DNA from: Adineta steineri
Taxonomy: Eukaryota; Rotifera; Eurotatoria; Adinetida; Adinetidae
Assembly (NCBI GenBank): GCA_905250115.1
Contig: CAJNOI010000263.1
Coordinates: 33,858 to 97,857 of the forward strand
Direction: 5' to 3'
Length of the DNA: 64,000 nt
A program made the position numbers and the translations under genes. The notes under the pieces are model-generated. The model was given only the letters and a program-made list of their open reading frames with translations, ran no database searches and was not told where the DNA came from. Positions 51,901 to 62,577 of this stretch are shown one piece after another. Positions within the stretch are counted from its first letter, which is position 1; each line of letters starts with the position of its first letter.

Positions 51901-54900
51901 TGTGCAAAAGCACGGAACTACACTTCAGTGTCAATGTTCATCAATTTCATCAACATATGATCATTATGTGCAAATTACACCTGTATTTCATCAAGTAAGA
52001 CAAAGATATTATTTGAATTTATTTAGTATGAATGGTAAGACTATATTGATGTGAAATGCTCTAAAGTGTACAATTTATTTTATAAGTTTTTAAAAGTGCT
52101 TATTTCATAGTTAAATCTATAGGAAAATTAGACAAGAAACAAATCGATAAATGACAATTTTTGACCTTTTTCTGATTTAATCTATTATTTCTATATCTGA
52201 TTTAGAAAACTTTTATAGTAATTGTAAAAATAGCAAATAAATCACTGTCTGTAATTGAAATGTTTTTTCATCGAAAATGTATTGAAAATTAATAATCGAT
52301 TAATACAAAATGTTTTTCCATCGATTCTTAGCGATGAAATTGTTTCAATTTTATGTATTTTATTTCAAATCAAATTTGATTGGTAACATTTAAATTAATT
52401 TCTTATTGGTAGTTAATTGATTAAAATTGATATTTTAGAATATATATTTCAAATATACTTTGTTTTGTATTGAATTTCTTGTAGGTCTGTTCAAGTACAT
52501 TTGTTTCGGATGAATGGCGTGAGAATCTTTTAGCTGGTCTTGTTCCTGATTTATCTATCTATAATACAAAAGATTATCGTCGTTTCCTTCTAGCTCATTT
52601 ACAATTTCTTAATGGTCTATGTCAAATTTCTATTCAAACGATGACCAATTCTGTTGATCAATTTCTTTCTTCTACGTTGAGCACTACTCAACTTATATCG
52701 GAAGCATTGTTCCGTCTCCAAATCGGTTCGTTGATCGAACAGAGTCTATTGGATGCCCCCACTATATTCAATCGTATTCTTTTCTTACTTCGTACCATAA
52801 ACCATGGAAATGCGATTGTATCAGTTTATGGAACCAATTTTGAATATATAGTTCCTTTAATTGATCCATACGAGAGCTATGCGGTTCTTCAAGCCGTGAT
52901 TTACGACAATGAATGTTCTTGTGGATTAAATGCAACCTGTACAACTCAAGCAAATTTTATATCTAGTAATTCATCTGAAATCATTCCAGTTAAAGGCTTA
53001 AAAATGGGCTGTACACCAAGTGAATCGCTTCTTGCTTCAACTCTTGAATGTTTTTATGACTCTTCATGTATTAAACTTATTCAAGAACAGACAAACTATA
53101 ATAATTCGATTAATACTACTATTCTTCTTTCTCAAAATAGTAGTCATTTCTTAATTAATACAACCGTTAGAGATCTTGTTAATGTTCTTTTCGTCGAAGA
53201 TTGGTCTACACAAATCAATTACTCATCGTACTTTGAACAATGTTCACCTTCGGTGTGTTCATATACTTATATCCAACAGTTTAACTTACTTTACACAATA
53301 ACCTTTCTAATTAGTATTTATGGTGGTCTTACAATTGCTCTCAAGTGGATCTGTCCTTGGACAGTTCGCCTTATAGCTAACATAAATCAGTATCGAAAGA
53401 AGAAATCCAGCACAGTTCAACCTGTAAATACTATCAACACAGTATCTTGCCATGAAAACGTTCAAAGTATGACTATAAATTCAGAATTAGTATCGACAAG
53501 TACAACAACTGAGTATGGATCTGTTTTTTCTTTTATATTAGTTATAATCTATATTATTTTCTCTAAGAACTCGACGGCTGTCATCGTTACTGCGCAACTA
53601 CAAAATTGTCTTTTAGTTTACAATACTCATGATTATAGTAGTGATCATCATTTTTGTTTCCACTTTTTATTTTATTCGACAAGGGAAGAGTCAAGTTGTA
53701 TCAGCAGGTAAAGTCTTATTCTCAAACAATTTTTTCGATAGTCAAAGTAGTCCGATCGATAAGCTAAAAGAACAATGTCTATTTCCAGATTTGAAGCGCC
53801 TTTTTTTAGATATCATATACGAATAAGGTTGAGACCATATTCGAATGTAAGAGATTGAAATTGTTGGGTGTTGGTGTGGGTGTGGTTGTTAACTACAAAT
53901 AAATATAATACCTACAGTCACGCCAGTCCACACTCACCCTCAACTTTGATTCTATTTTCTGTCTTTTTCGTTCGGAGTTTATTGTTGAATATAAGATTGT
54001 TATTTTTTATCGTATTTGAGAAACTTTACCTCGTAAGCACATCATTCTCTTTAAAAAAATTGTTACAAATTATGAGAAAAGAATATTTAAAAGAACTAAA
54101 CTTAACTGAATTGATATTTCTACTACATTTTTTAACGAAAATAATAGGAAAAGAATAGTTTTCAATTGCGAAAAATTATTTTTTTCGTCTTGTTTACAAC
54201 TTACTTGATCCTCTTGATTGAAATTTTGGAGGTAAAGTATACTTATGGTTGTATAGAGAATTTTATAAGATTTGTATTGAAAAAAGAATTTTTTCTAGGG
54301 AATTTGAGAGACAAGAGTTAGACAAAGAAGAACGAGATCCGATTCACAGTTAATTTTTAGTTGTTATGAGTTATTGCTCTATTGTATTTTCTCATTAAAA
54401 AAAACAAACTTTGTAAGTGAAATATTTTTATGTTGAAATAAAATTATAATATTGATTCAATTGAATACTTTTTTAATAAGAAAATACGCATACATAACTT
54501 AGGATTTCAAAACTAGATTTTATCAAAATAACATTTACTATGATTGATAAGAAAAAAGAGAAACAACTCTGTTTTGATTATCATCAATTGATTTTTCTGT
54601 TTTTAAATCAATCATTACCACGTATCTTCTTTTAGGAACTTCAATGAACGAAACAAACATTCCACATATGATTGTAACAACCACTAGTGGCAAAAGCACA
54701 ACGAGTTCAGTAACAACATTACCTACTTCAACAGGTCTGTATAATCATTTAAATATGGTTTATTATTTTTTCTTCTAAATCTTTCTAATGATTTTAAATG
54801 AGAGCAACGAAAGTTTTTATAGTACCATTTAAAATGAATTATTCTACTTTCTATTGTTCTGTTTTTTAACACAACTTTTTACTAGAGTATTTTAACTGAC

Positions 54901-57475
54901 GATAATTTCACAGGATATTCTTGAAATCTGAAACTCTTGAAAGTAATTTAGATTCTTTTAACAGTTATTAACTTTAAAAACAAGTACTAAAAGACAATTG
55001 TTGAGACATTCGAATAGGTTCTTATAAATCATTTGAATTTTTTGATTTGGTTTTGTCTAAAAATAGTTAAACTAAAGAACATCTATTGGAACAACGTTCA
55101 AGAACGATAAACACTCATTCAATATTGATTTTTAGTGAGATTAAATATTATTCTTGATAATAACACATTTGATTTCATTTTCAATAATGATTTTGTTTAT
55201 TCTCAACAAGTTTCTTCTGAGATGAATATATATGTACTTGATGTAACATAAAAATGAAAATAAGAAATGGAAAGAGAGAAGAGTGTGAGAAAGAAGTTTG
55301 TGTGTATATATAATACTAATGTGTATCAAGTACAGAACATATTCGAAACCACTTCTCAATGTATCTTTGGATAAGTTCAAACCAAATCTAAAGTAGCAAA
55401 ATCAAAGGAAAGAGAAAGATACAGAATGTGAACACACGACATTGAGGTGAAAATAATCAATCTTGTGTAAGTGAATATCTATTGTTTGATACAGCACCTA
55501 AATAGTCTCATGATAGCATATCGATGCACTTGTTGTCACATTTAGATTGTCGTGTTTCTAGCCAATAATTGCCCAAGTATATTAATTAGTACAATACTTT
55601 AGTTTCTTGAGTTATTTATGTTATAATTTAATATATATCGATATTTGTTCTTCAGAACCATTTTACTTTAGTAAGAATTCATCATATTGAAACTACGAAA
55701 CCTATCTACGAACATAAAATTTCTAAAGACAACCAATGCTATTAAAGATCCCCTCACTGAACAATACATTAGAAAATGAAATTAGAGTATATATGTGAGT
55801 AGATATTCGATTCTTCGTAGTTTGCATCTTCAGAAGATACAAAGTTCAATCAATCATGATAAATATTTTAGAAGCAAGACTATTAGTTATGTTCATCAAA
55901 AACAGATACTTATATTTACATATTGAATCGTTCAAATAGAAATTCTATTAAAGGTCTATCTTATTATACTTATGAAATAAAACTTCGTATAAAAAATCTT
56001 TTCAATATTAAGTGAGAATATCGATCGTTTTTCAAGATGAATGTTATAAAAAAAAGCATCAAACTATCGCACCTTTCATCTATACTAAAAAACGTTGATT
56101 CGAAGATAGTTGATTGAACATCTGTGCTAGATATCAACATGTATGCATGTATAGAAATACAAGAAACTAAGAACTAGTGTACAACGTGCATCAAAAGTGC
56201 ATATATTAGCATTTAAATGTCTCATCATTGGGTATCGAAAACCAACTGAATTGCTTTTCATTTTTAGTATCAACTTGCCAATTGATGTTTGATGAACCAA
56301 CTTCTCTAAGCACAACAGGTGGCTCCGATCTCAACTTATACGCATTCACTGTCAATGATTTTAATGGCGATGGTTTATTAGATTTTGCGACATCATATGA
56401 TAACAACTATGACAACATATCTGTGTATGTGTTTCTTGGGAATGGAGACGGAACCTTTAGAGAAAGAATAAGATCTCCAACAGGCATAGGCATGGAAAAT
56501 TATGATTTTCTGGGATTTCTTGCTGCCGCTGATTTTAATAATGATGGTCATCAGGATCTCGCAGCTATGAATGATGAAAGCGGCAGCGTAGGTATCCTAG
56601 TTGGAGATGGTAATGGAAGTTTTGAAACAATGCAATTATTGACAAGCCATAATATATCGGGGACAGGACCACTTGTAGGAAACTATTGGTTGACAGTAGG
56701 CGATTTCAACGTGGATGGTCATATAGATATCGGTTTCATCGACCTTACCAGTTGTAATATAGGTTTATTTCTAGGCTATGGAAATGGGGTTTTTACGACC
56801 CAAATAACATTGTCTACCAGAAATGATCTGTGTAATTCATCGTTTGTTATCGCTGATTTCAATGGTGACGGTAAACAGGACATAGCTGTCACTATACCTA
56901 CTGAATTTTGCGTAGATGTGATGTTTGGGTATAATAATGGAAGTTTTGAAGCGTCATTGATCTTATCAACAGGAATTTACAGTTATCCATCTTCAATCGT
57001 TGCAAATGACTTTAACCGTGACAGATATCTTGACATTGTCGTTGCGAACACAGGCAATCACAACATTGGTGTGTTTCTTGGAAACGGTGATAGGAGTTTT
57101 CAAGCACAAATGATATTTACAACAACAGCTAGTTATCCACCAGTCTCAATCACCGCCGCTGATTTCAACGGCGATGGTCAACTGGATATTACTTTCACTA
57201 TTTTACAAGCTGCGTATAATTTATTTTCTACAAAGAATTTTGTATATGTATTGGTTGGATATGGCAACGGGAGTTTTGGAGAACCAGTTAAAATTTCCAC
57301 ATGGACTTTGACTCCAACTCATGTTGGTGTGGGTGATTTTAATGGTGACGGTGGATTTGATTTAATCCTTCTGGGAAATTGGGAGAGCAATAATACTATA
57401 GTATTAAACGCAAGTCCTTGTTCTATACGTAACTCTTCAAGTCAATTATATTCATCTACCACTAAATTTCCATAA
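45071..57475 (+). CDS. Multi-unit two-TM Cys-rich membrane protein with FG-GAP propeller (5' partial)
   Basis: Predicted exons: 45071-45652, 45700-45997, 46062-46199, 47996-48581, 49850-50151, 50903-51240, 51627-51994, 52485 to about 53.4-53.6 kb, 53617-53707, 54636-54734 and 56268-57475. Nearly all junctions are GT-AG and in phase. The protein is three tandem copies of one unit (N-terminal TM, extracellular Cys-rich domain, C-terminal TM), then an extra TM, a Ser/Thr linker and seven FG-GAP repeats. Each copy has GC-x4-(S/N)LL-x-ST and later (V/H)-x-(D/Q)W with CxPxxCxYT before the last helix. Each C-terminal helix splices in phase into the next N-terminal segment, which argues for one fused protein. 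Two TMs with a Cys-rich ectodomain recall DEG/ENaC channels, but homology is not shown. Weak points are a phase conflict at 46199/47996 and an uncertain donor near 53.5 kb. It could instead be several adjacent genes. Confidence 0.6.
46062..51240 (+). CDS. Unit B of the multi-unit gene
   Basis: Exons 46062-46199, 47996-48581, 49850-50151, 50903-51240. The N-terminal segment RKFGVWIKQLNLFKS leads to a TM. Then come TLKCLCSNIVIPYYAF with NPTFHQVC, GCYIFNSLLSSTFECLYSDS, and after a GTACGT donor (leaving TT) the C-terminal part HQWNFVHSYELYWEACAPTS with helix LLIMISMIGGLSAALTII. A poly-Gln tail follows. The splice from 46199 to 47996 is off by one base in the simplest model; a donor near 46257 would fit but adds about 20 residues. 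Confidence 0.6.
46647..46677. repeat. C-rich CCCCTC tract (G-quadruplex/i-motif candidate)
   Basis: CCTCCCCTCCCCCTCCCCCT followed by CCCC gives five or more C-runs of at least three on the plus strand, so the minus strand has a canonical four-run G-quadruplex pattern. It stands out in an AT-rich intron. Confidence 0.7.
47778..47862. repeat. Short foldback element
   Basis: AAAACCGGTAGTTTACCG at the left and CGGTAAACCACCAGTTTT at the right are inverted copies with two mismatches, separated by about 45 bases. It lies in the large intron of unit B. Confidence 0.55.
49471..49803. mobile_element. Possible MITE with imperfect inverted ends
   Basis: The left end is TTAA then CCCTACTACGACC; the right end, reverse complemented, is CAACCCTAGTACTACC. 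The ends share AACCCTA and a CTAC-type core. It sits in the intron before exon 49850 and has no coding capacity. Confidence 0.35.
50652..50710. repeat. Telomere-like palindrome 6 (intronic)
   Basis: GTGTGGGTGTGGGTGTAGGT pairs with CACACCCACACCCACATCC after a loop of about 20 bases. One of the cleanest hairpins of TGTGGG repeats in the window; it lies in the unit B intron 50152-50902. Confidence 0.8.
51331..51402. repeat. Telomere-like palindrome 7 (intronic)
   Basis: AGGGTGTGGGTATGGATGTG and GTGTAGGTGT are followed by TCCCACACCCTTACCCT. It lies in the intron between units B and C. Confidence 0.65.
51627..53707 (+). CDS. Unit C of the multi-unit gene plus extra transmembrane helix
   Basis: Exon 51627-51994 carries the N-terminal segment (TKLIDLNMFSL), TM YLLLLIISFTIIALYTII and the motif TLQCQCSSISSTYDHY with TPVFHQ. 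Exon 52485 onward continues VCSSTFVSDEW, GCTPSESLLASTLECFYDSS, VEDWSTQINYSSYF, CSPSVCSYT and the helix FLISIYGGLTIALKWICP. Exon 53617-53707 adds a new helix, ILMIIVVIIIFVSTFYFI. The donor of the middle exon is ambiguous, and the open frame runs on to 53711 if unspliced. Residue MFSLWTF at 51710 could be an independent start. Confidence 0.65.
53863..53943. repeat. Telomere-like palindrome 8 (intronic)
   Basis: TGGGTGTTGGTGTGGGTGTG is followed by the more degenerate CCAGTCCACACTCACCCTCA. It lies in the intron before the Ser/Thr linker exon. Confidence 0.6.
54636..54734 (+). CDS. Ser/Thr linker exon (33 codons, symmetric phase 1)
   Basis: Bounded by a TTTTTAG acceptor and an ACAG/GTCTGT donor. 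It encodes TSMNETNIPHMIVTTTSGKS and then mostly Thr/Ser. It would lie between the extra TM and the propeller, and could be skipped without frame change. Confidence 0.5.
56268..57475 (+). CDS. FG-GAP/VCBS propeller exon (seven repeats, about 400 aa)
   Basis: After a TTTTTAG acceptor it reads STCQLMFDEPTSLSTTGGSD and then seven blades with calcium-binding D-x-N-x-D-G-x-x-D loops: VNDFNGDGLLDF, AADFNNDGHQDL, VGDFNVDGHIDI, IADFNGDGKQDI, ANDFNRDRYLDI, AADFNGDGQLDI and VGDFNGDGGFDL. The fifth has Arg in place of the loop Gly. GNGDGTF/GNGSF motifs alternate with the loops. The C-terminus PCSIRNSSSQLYSSTTKFP ends at TAA. Seven repeats make a complete seven-bladed integrin-like propeller. If not spliced to the upstream TM exons it would be a separate gene with an unseen start. 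Confidence 0.85.
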
Positions 57476-58927
57476 CAATAATTAGAAAGAAAAAATAGAT
57501 TTCAAGAATCATTCACAAATAAAACTTTGCTTGACAAAAGCAATGCTGTAAATATGGCTTTCGCTTGCTTCAATTTCGCTGACAAAACAATCTTCAAATT
57601 CTTTTCATTAATATTCGACTTTTTTTAGACTTAAACCAACATTAATAATCAAGAACACTGACACTGCTTTAATAAATATATATTTATTTAATCAATAAGA
57701 AATAAATACGTGAATAAATCAAAAAGATTCTGTATTCACTAAAAATAAGTAAAAAAACTAGAATAAAATATAGAAATAAAGGATAGCAAAGGTAGAAGTT
57801 CAGAAACGAACGAAAAGAAGAAAATTGTGAGGCAAAAAACAAGAATTAGCTCATTCACAAGAATGACAAGATCAATCAAGTAGTAGATTTATTGATGACA
57901 GGATAAGACATTGGGAGTAAATGAATACAAAGATAAAAAAGAAAGAAATATATATTACATTTTTTATTTATATTTTACTTCGATGCTTCTCATAACTATT
58001 GAGATAATGTTGCTTCTACAAAAAGATTTGTTTTAATATATTTTATTCTCACTTCGATTAGACAAAATTGATTAGATCTATTATTCTCATTATTCAGTTT
58101 TTTAGTCTGTATATTATTTCTTTGTTCTTTCTATATAACATTAAAATAATAGATAAGTCAACCGATGATATCGAATTCTTTATGAGTCTTCTTGTATGTT
58201 AAAAGTTGCATATTGATTGTATTTAGTCTGTAAATTTATAAAGTAACTGTTGCCTAATAGTTTCTGTGGTTTTTCTCAATTTCCTACAAAAACTATAGAA
58301 TATTGTTTGAGGGTGTAGGTGTGGTGGATGGATGGATGTGAATGCAGGTACTATCCTTTTCACTCTCAATGACACCCACACCCACACTCACAGCAAGATA
58401 GGCAATATTTAATGATGAATGTATTTATGTTTAAAACTGAAACTGCAGCGATCAAGCCCTGAGCAAACCCGAGACTAGCATTTTGATGGTGAGTAAGTGT
58501 GAGTCTTGTGTTCATTTATTTTCGGCTATTCCGAGTTATTTCCGGAGATTTTCAGCTATTAAAAACCATTGAAAATGGCTCTAAATGAGCGGCTGTCTTG
58601 ACTTGTATTCAATAACTTTTGACTCTGGTTGCTAAGGTCTATGATGCGGGAGAAGAGCCGAAAAACTTGAGCTTAAAACCTATACTCACTATTTTCTTCG
58701 AAAACTAACGTGCGTTCCACAAAATTCCGCTCTGATCACTTTTTCACTAAAAAGAAATCATATTTAACTATTCATGTCATCAAATCGTTGATTATACAAA
58801 TTTTTTTCTCTTCATTCGTCCTAAATAATACAAAAAAAATGAAATACCTAATGATAAGTTTAATAAATCTAAATAAAAAGAAAATAATTGGTTTTCTTAA
58901 CATCTGTATTAATAATTTAATGTATAA
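57476..58927. other. Intergenic region with telomere-like palindrome 9
   Basis: No supported gene. The ORF at 58710-58973 (plus) overlaps the antisense F-box gene and is Lys/Ile/Phe-biased. Confidence 0.45.
58308..58393. repeat. Telomere-like palindrome 9
   Basis: GAGGGTGTAGGTGTGGTGG is followed about 45 bases later by GACACCCACACCCACACTC. The spacer also holds GGATGGATGGATG. Confidence 0.65.
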
Positions 58928-60820
58928 TCAGATGATTTTGTTACCAATCCAAATAGATATTCTTGTTTCATAAAATTCCGAAATGAACACATGATTAATA
59001 TTAAAGATTACATTTAATCTTCGTAGTGCATTTTCAAACGGAGAAAATTTTCTTTCAGGATAACATTTATTATTGCCAATTGCTTTGATACTTGATAATT
59101 TTGGTAAATAATTTAATAATAATAATAAATTATCCGGAGAATTGATTTTACATTCTAAATATTCAATATTAGAAAATATTTGACAAAATTGTTTGATTTT
59201 TTCAGAATTATTAGCATAATATTCAAAATAATCAGTTAGAATTATTTTTTTTATCAATTTATTTAAATACTTACATAATTCATCATCATTAAATAATTGT
59301 ATAATCGCTTTTGGAATAAACGTTATCGAAGATAGTTTTGGCGATTGTTTTAATATTTCTAATAACACTAATGTATTTTCTATTCCATATATTCGTTCAA
59401 TATTTAAATGTTTTAAATTAAATAAATTTACAATTGTTTTTAAAATTTGAATATGTTGATTTGTAAGCATACGATGTCCTAATGTTTCCGATGGAACTAA
59501 TCTTAATGATGTAATATTTGAAAAGTAATATGAATATTCTTCTATTAATATGTTCAATTGTAATGTTAAATCTGTTACATTTTTGAAAATATCGATTTTA
59601 GTATGATTATAATTTTCTATTCTCTTTCTTTTTTTCAGTTTTATATCTGTTGTACTTTGTGTATCTAAAAGTGATATCATCTGTTTATATTCATTGTTTA
59701 TATATTGATATCCTTTTTCATTGACTTGCTGATCATTTGAAGATTTTTTTAGTTTCTTGGCTATGATTCGATCATGAGATTCATTGGACTTATTAATCAT
59801 AATGTTATAAAGTCTTATCGTACTTGATGTTAATTTAAATGTATTTGATATGTAAGGTGCTGTATAAATAAATATTGATTGTTTATCATTTATATACTCA
59901 GTGAAACAATTATATTGTTCTTGCCAAAAATTAGTTTAAAATTCATCGAACATATATTTGTATAGATAACGTTTATAAATACAACCATAAATACAACCAT
60001 AAATGCAATCATCAATACAATCATAAATACAACCAAAATTAAAATCGAAAGTAATTAAATGAGGTAATGAAATTCTTATTAAATGTTCCCATAGATTAGC
60101 CTCAAACATATCACGATTTTTTCTTGTAGATATTGTTAAAATTTGTAAATTTGGTATTTGTTTTACAAATATTTTGAAATTCATAAATGTACATTGTAAA
60201 TCTCCGATAATTAATTCTTTTAAATGAATGGCACATGGAGTATTACTTAATCTATTTGTATCATATGAATATCCGTCATCATTAAGACATTGAATATTTA
60301 AATATTTTAATAGAGGCATATGTTGTAATAATTGATATAATTCATTTAAAAAACAATAAAAAATGGTTAGATTTTAAATGAATAATGTTTCATTGATGGT
60401 ATTGAATGGAAAATCTGAAGAAATAATTGATAATGTTTGTAGTTTAGATATTGATGATAACATGGATATTATTTTTGTACTATCAATGGAATCAGTTTCG
60501 GTTATAGACAATGATCGAAGATTAATGAATTGATTAAGTGACAAAAATGAGAGAAATGCTTCGATTTGAAAATCTGTTTCTTGATTTGATAAATGTAATG
60601 CATAGATTTGATTTCTTAATTCCTCATTTAATGACATTGTTCGACAAAATTCACCAAATTTTGATTTATTTGCATATTGAAAATTAAGATGTAATGGTAA
60701 AATTCGAATTAATTTGTTTAAACGATAATTTAATCCATCATATGCATAAAACAGATCCAATGCATTGAAATATCCAAAGTAATCAAGTAAAATTTCATTT
60801 GGTAATGATTCAAATTTCAT
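58928..60820 (-). pseudogene. F-box/LRR-like protein gene with two in-frame stops
   Basis: One reading frame of 631 codons runs from ATG 60820 to the stop at 58928, broken only by TAA at 60376-60374 and TAA at 59938-59936. It starts MKFESLPNEILLDYFGYF, a canonical F-box, followed by LRR-like leucine-spaced repeats (LRSLSITETDS, LKELIIGDLQC, LQILTIST, LSSITFIP, YLECKINSPDNL). The three open pieces (60820-60374, 60319-59936, 59800-58928) are in the same frame and read naturally through both stops (LFI-stop-NLTIFYCFLNEL; DEF-stop-TNFWQEQYNCF), so no frameshift is needed. The stops fit single-base changes. It is probably a recent pseudogene or null allele; stop-avoiding introns at these points lack clear splice sites. 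A 12-base in-frame repeat (GCIY) lies near 59960-60030. SCF-type substrate adaptor family. Confidence 0.72.
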
Positions 60821-62151
60821 AATACGCTGTCGTATTTCACAAAGTCTTTCGAAACAACATGTGAGTATCTTTTTATATAAGAGATATGTGAATTATTAGC
60901 TACTGACTCATGTCTTACATTGTTAGTTCAATTTTATTATCCTATGAATGTTTCAATATTTATTTTATAACGTCATCATCAAATTTTCAGTGAATAGAAA
61001 GAGAATGGTGTAATGTATGTTATATTGATGAAATTCTTTGTATAGAGAAATGATGAAATAACAACAAGAAAAGAGTTTTTGAGTTTCGTTATCTGTAAAA
61101 TAAAATTGTACGAGAACAACTTTTCTCGATTCCCATTTCTGTAAGCTACTTATAGGATTTGAAGATGTAGGTGCGAGTGTATCATAATTCCAATTGTCAA
61201 CATGAACCGGATGTTCAATTAAAACCACATATATAGGTTGTCCAGAAGTTCATTATACAAGGAAAATTTTAAATATTTTTGTAATTTTTTAACCAAATAA
61301 ATTGGGTTTATCCAAAGAGTAAAGAATAAATTGTGATCTTTGCAATACTACATCATAAATTTTATCTATTAATAATAAACCGAATAGAATACGAAACAGT
61401 AAAAAATATCCAAGAATTTCAGTCAATACAATAGACAAAAAACAAAACATGAAGATTTGTTTTTCTTCTTAAGAATAGATGTTAAATAAAGTCGGCGATA
61501 CATTAGAAGACTCTCTTCTAATAGATGATTTTTCCGTTTTCTATTCTGTTAGCACTCGCTGTTCCGCTGTGTTCCTTAGCTACACTTAACAAATTTGTTT
61601 TTCTGTCCTTTTGATATTCAAAACTGATTCTCAGTTCGTCCTATCTTGATTTTTCTTTAACTATCAATCAATTTGATCTATGATTGAAAAGCCTTAAATA
61701 CGATTAACTTTCGTCAACAGCCACTATTATCATTGCATATTGATCGTAACATCATATATCGTACAAAGGACGTGCCATACATATTAAATATAAATATCCG
61801 TTCTTTTTCTTTTTTACGCACATATACATATATTACCAGGTATAGTTATTTCTTTCTTACTTTCTGTCAGATACTTCTCTCTTCTATATGTGATTACTTA
61901 AGAATTTCTCCTGAATATTAAGATATATCATGAAATATCTCAACTTATAAAATGTGTAATATAAATAGCTACTATTTCATGTGTGAAGGACATCAGTTAA
62001 GTTTAATAAATAGTTTGTTGATGTCACTGTATCTAATCTGTTATGCTTTGATTCACATTATCTGAACGCGATGGAAATATTTATAATTACAATAGATATC
62101 AGTATATTTTTGTAAAAAAGAGCTTTATGATGGCAAAACATAACTGTTGAA
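60821..62151. other. Intergenic region
   Basis: No supported gene. The minus ORF at 60965-61228 has a modestly coding-like start (LIEHPVHVDNWNYDTLAPTS) but no recognisable domain and a poor C-terminal half; it could be an exon fragment. Confidence 0.4.
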
Positions 62152-62569
62152 GAGGGGTGTTACTTGATCGTTAATTTACTTTAGAATAAAGATTTTATTT
62201 TTTTAGAGTACGTCACAAAAAATTATGATATTATATAGTTAACTATAGTATGGAATAGCGTTTTTCGTATATATCGTTTCTTGTGTGATTCTTTTTTGAT
62301 GATATGGCATATGGAAATGATGATAAGAAAGAGCATTAATAAACGTATTATGTTTTATACAGAGTATTTGCATATGTACTTATTGCATGAAAAAAATGTA
62401 TTTTTATTCTTAACTTTAACTTTATTTTTGCAAATAAAGATTATCCTTATCTTTGTTTTATAAATATAAAGAGATTTGCTTTATTTCTTTGTCTTTATTC
62501 TTTACAAAATAAAAATAAAGTAAGTCTTTATATCTTTATTTATAAAGTATAGATAAAGTAACACCCCTG
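62152..62569. mobile_element. hAT-type MITE, about 418 bases
   Basis: The left end is AGGGGTGTTACTT and the right end is AAGTAACACCCCTG, so the inverted repeats match for 13 bases and follow the CAGGGG hAT pattern (first base mutated at left). Flanks CTGTTGAA (62144-62151) and CTATTAAA (62570-62577) match at 6 of 8 positions, an aged 8-base target duplication. The interior is AT-rich with TCTTTAT repeats and no transposase. Confidence 0.65.
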
Positions 62570-62577
62570 CTATTAAA

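Noticed and set aside
60965-61228. Minus-strand ORF of 87 codons beginning with a coding-like stretch
   Set aside because: Only the first 40 residues look protein-like, no splice-compatible neighbour was found and no family is recognisable.
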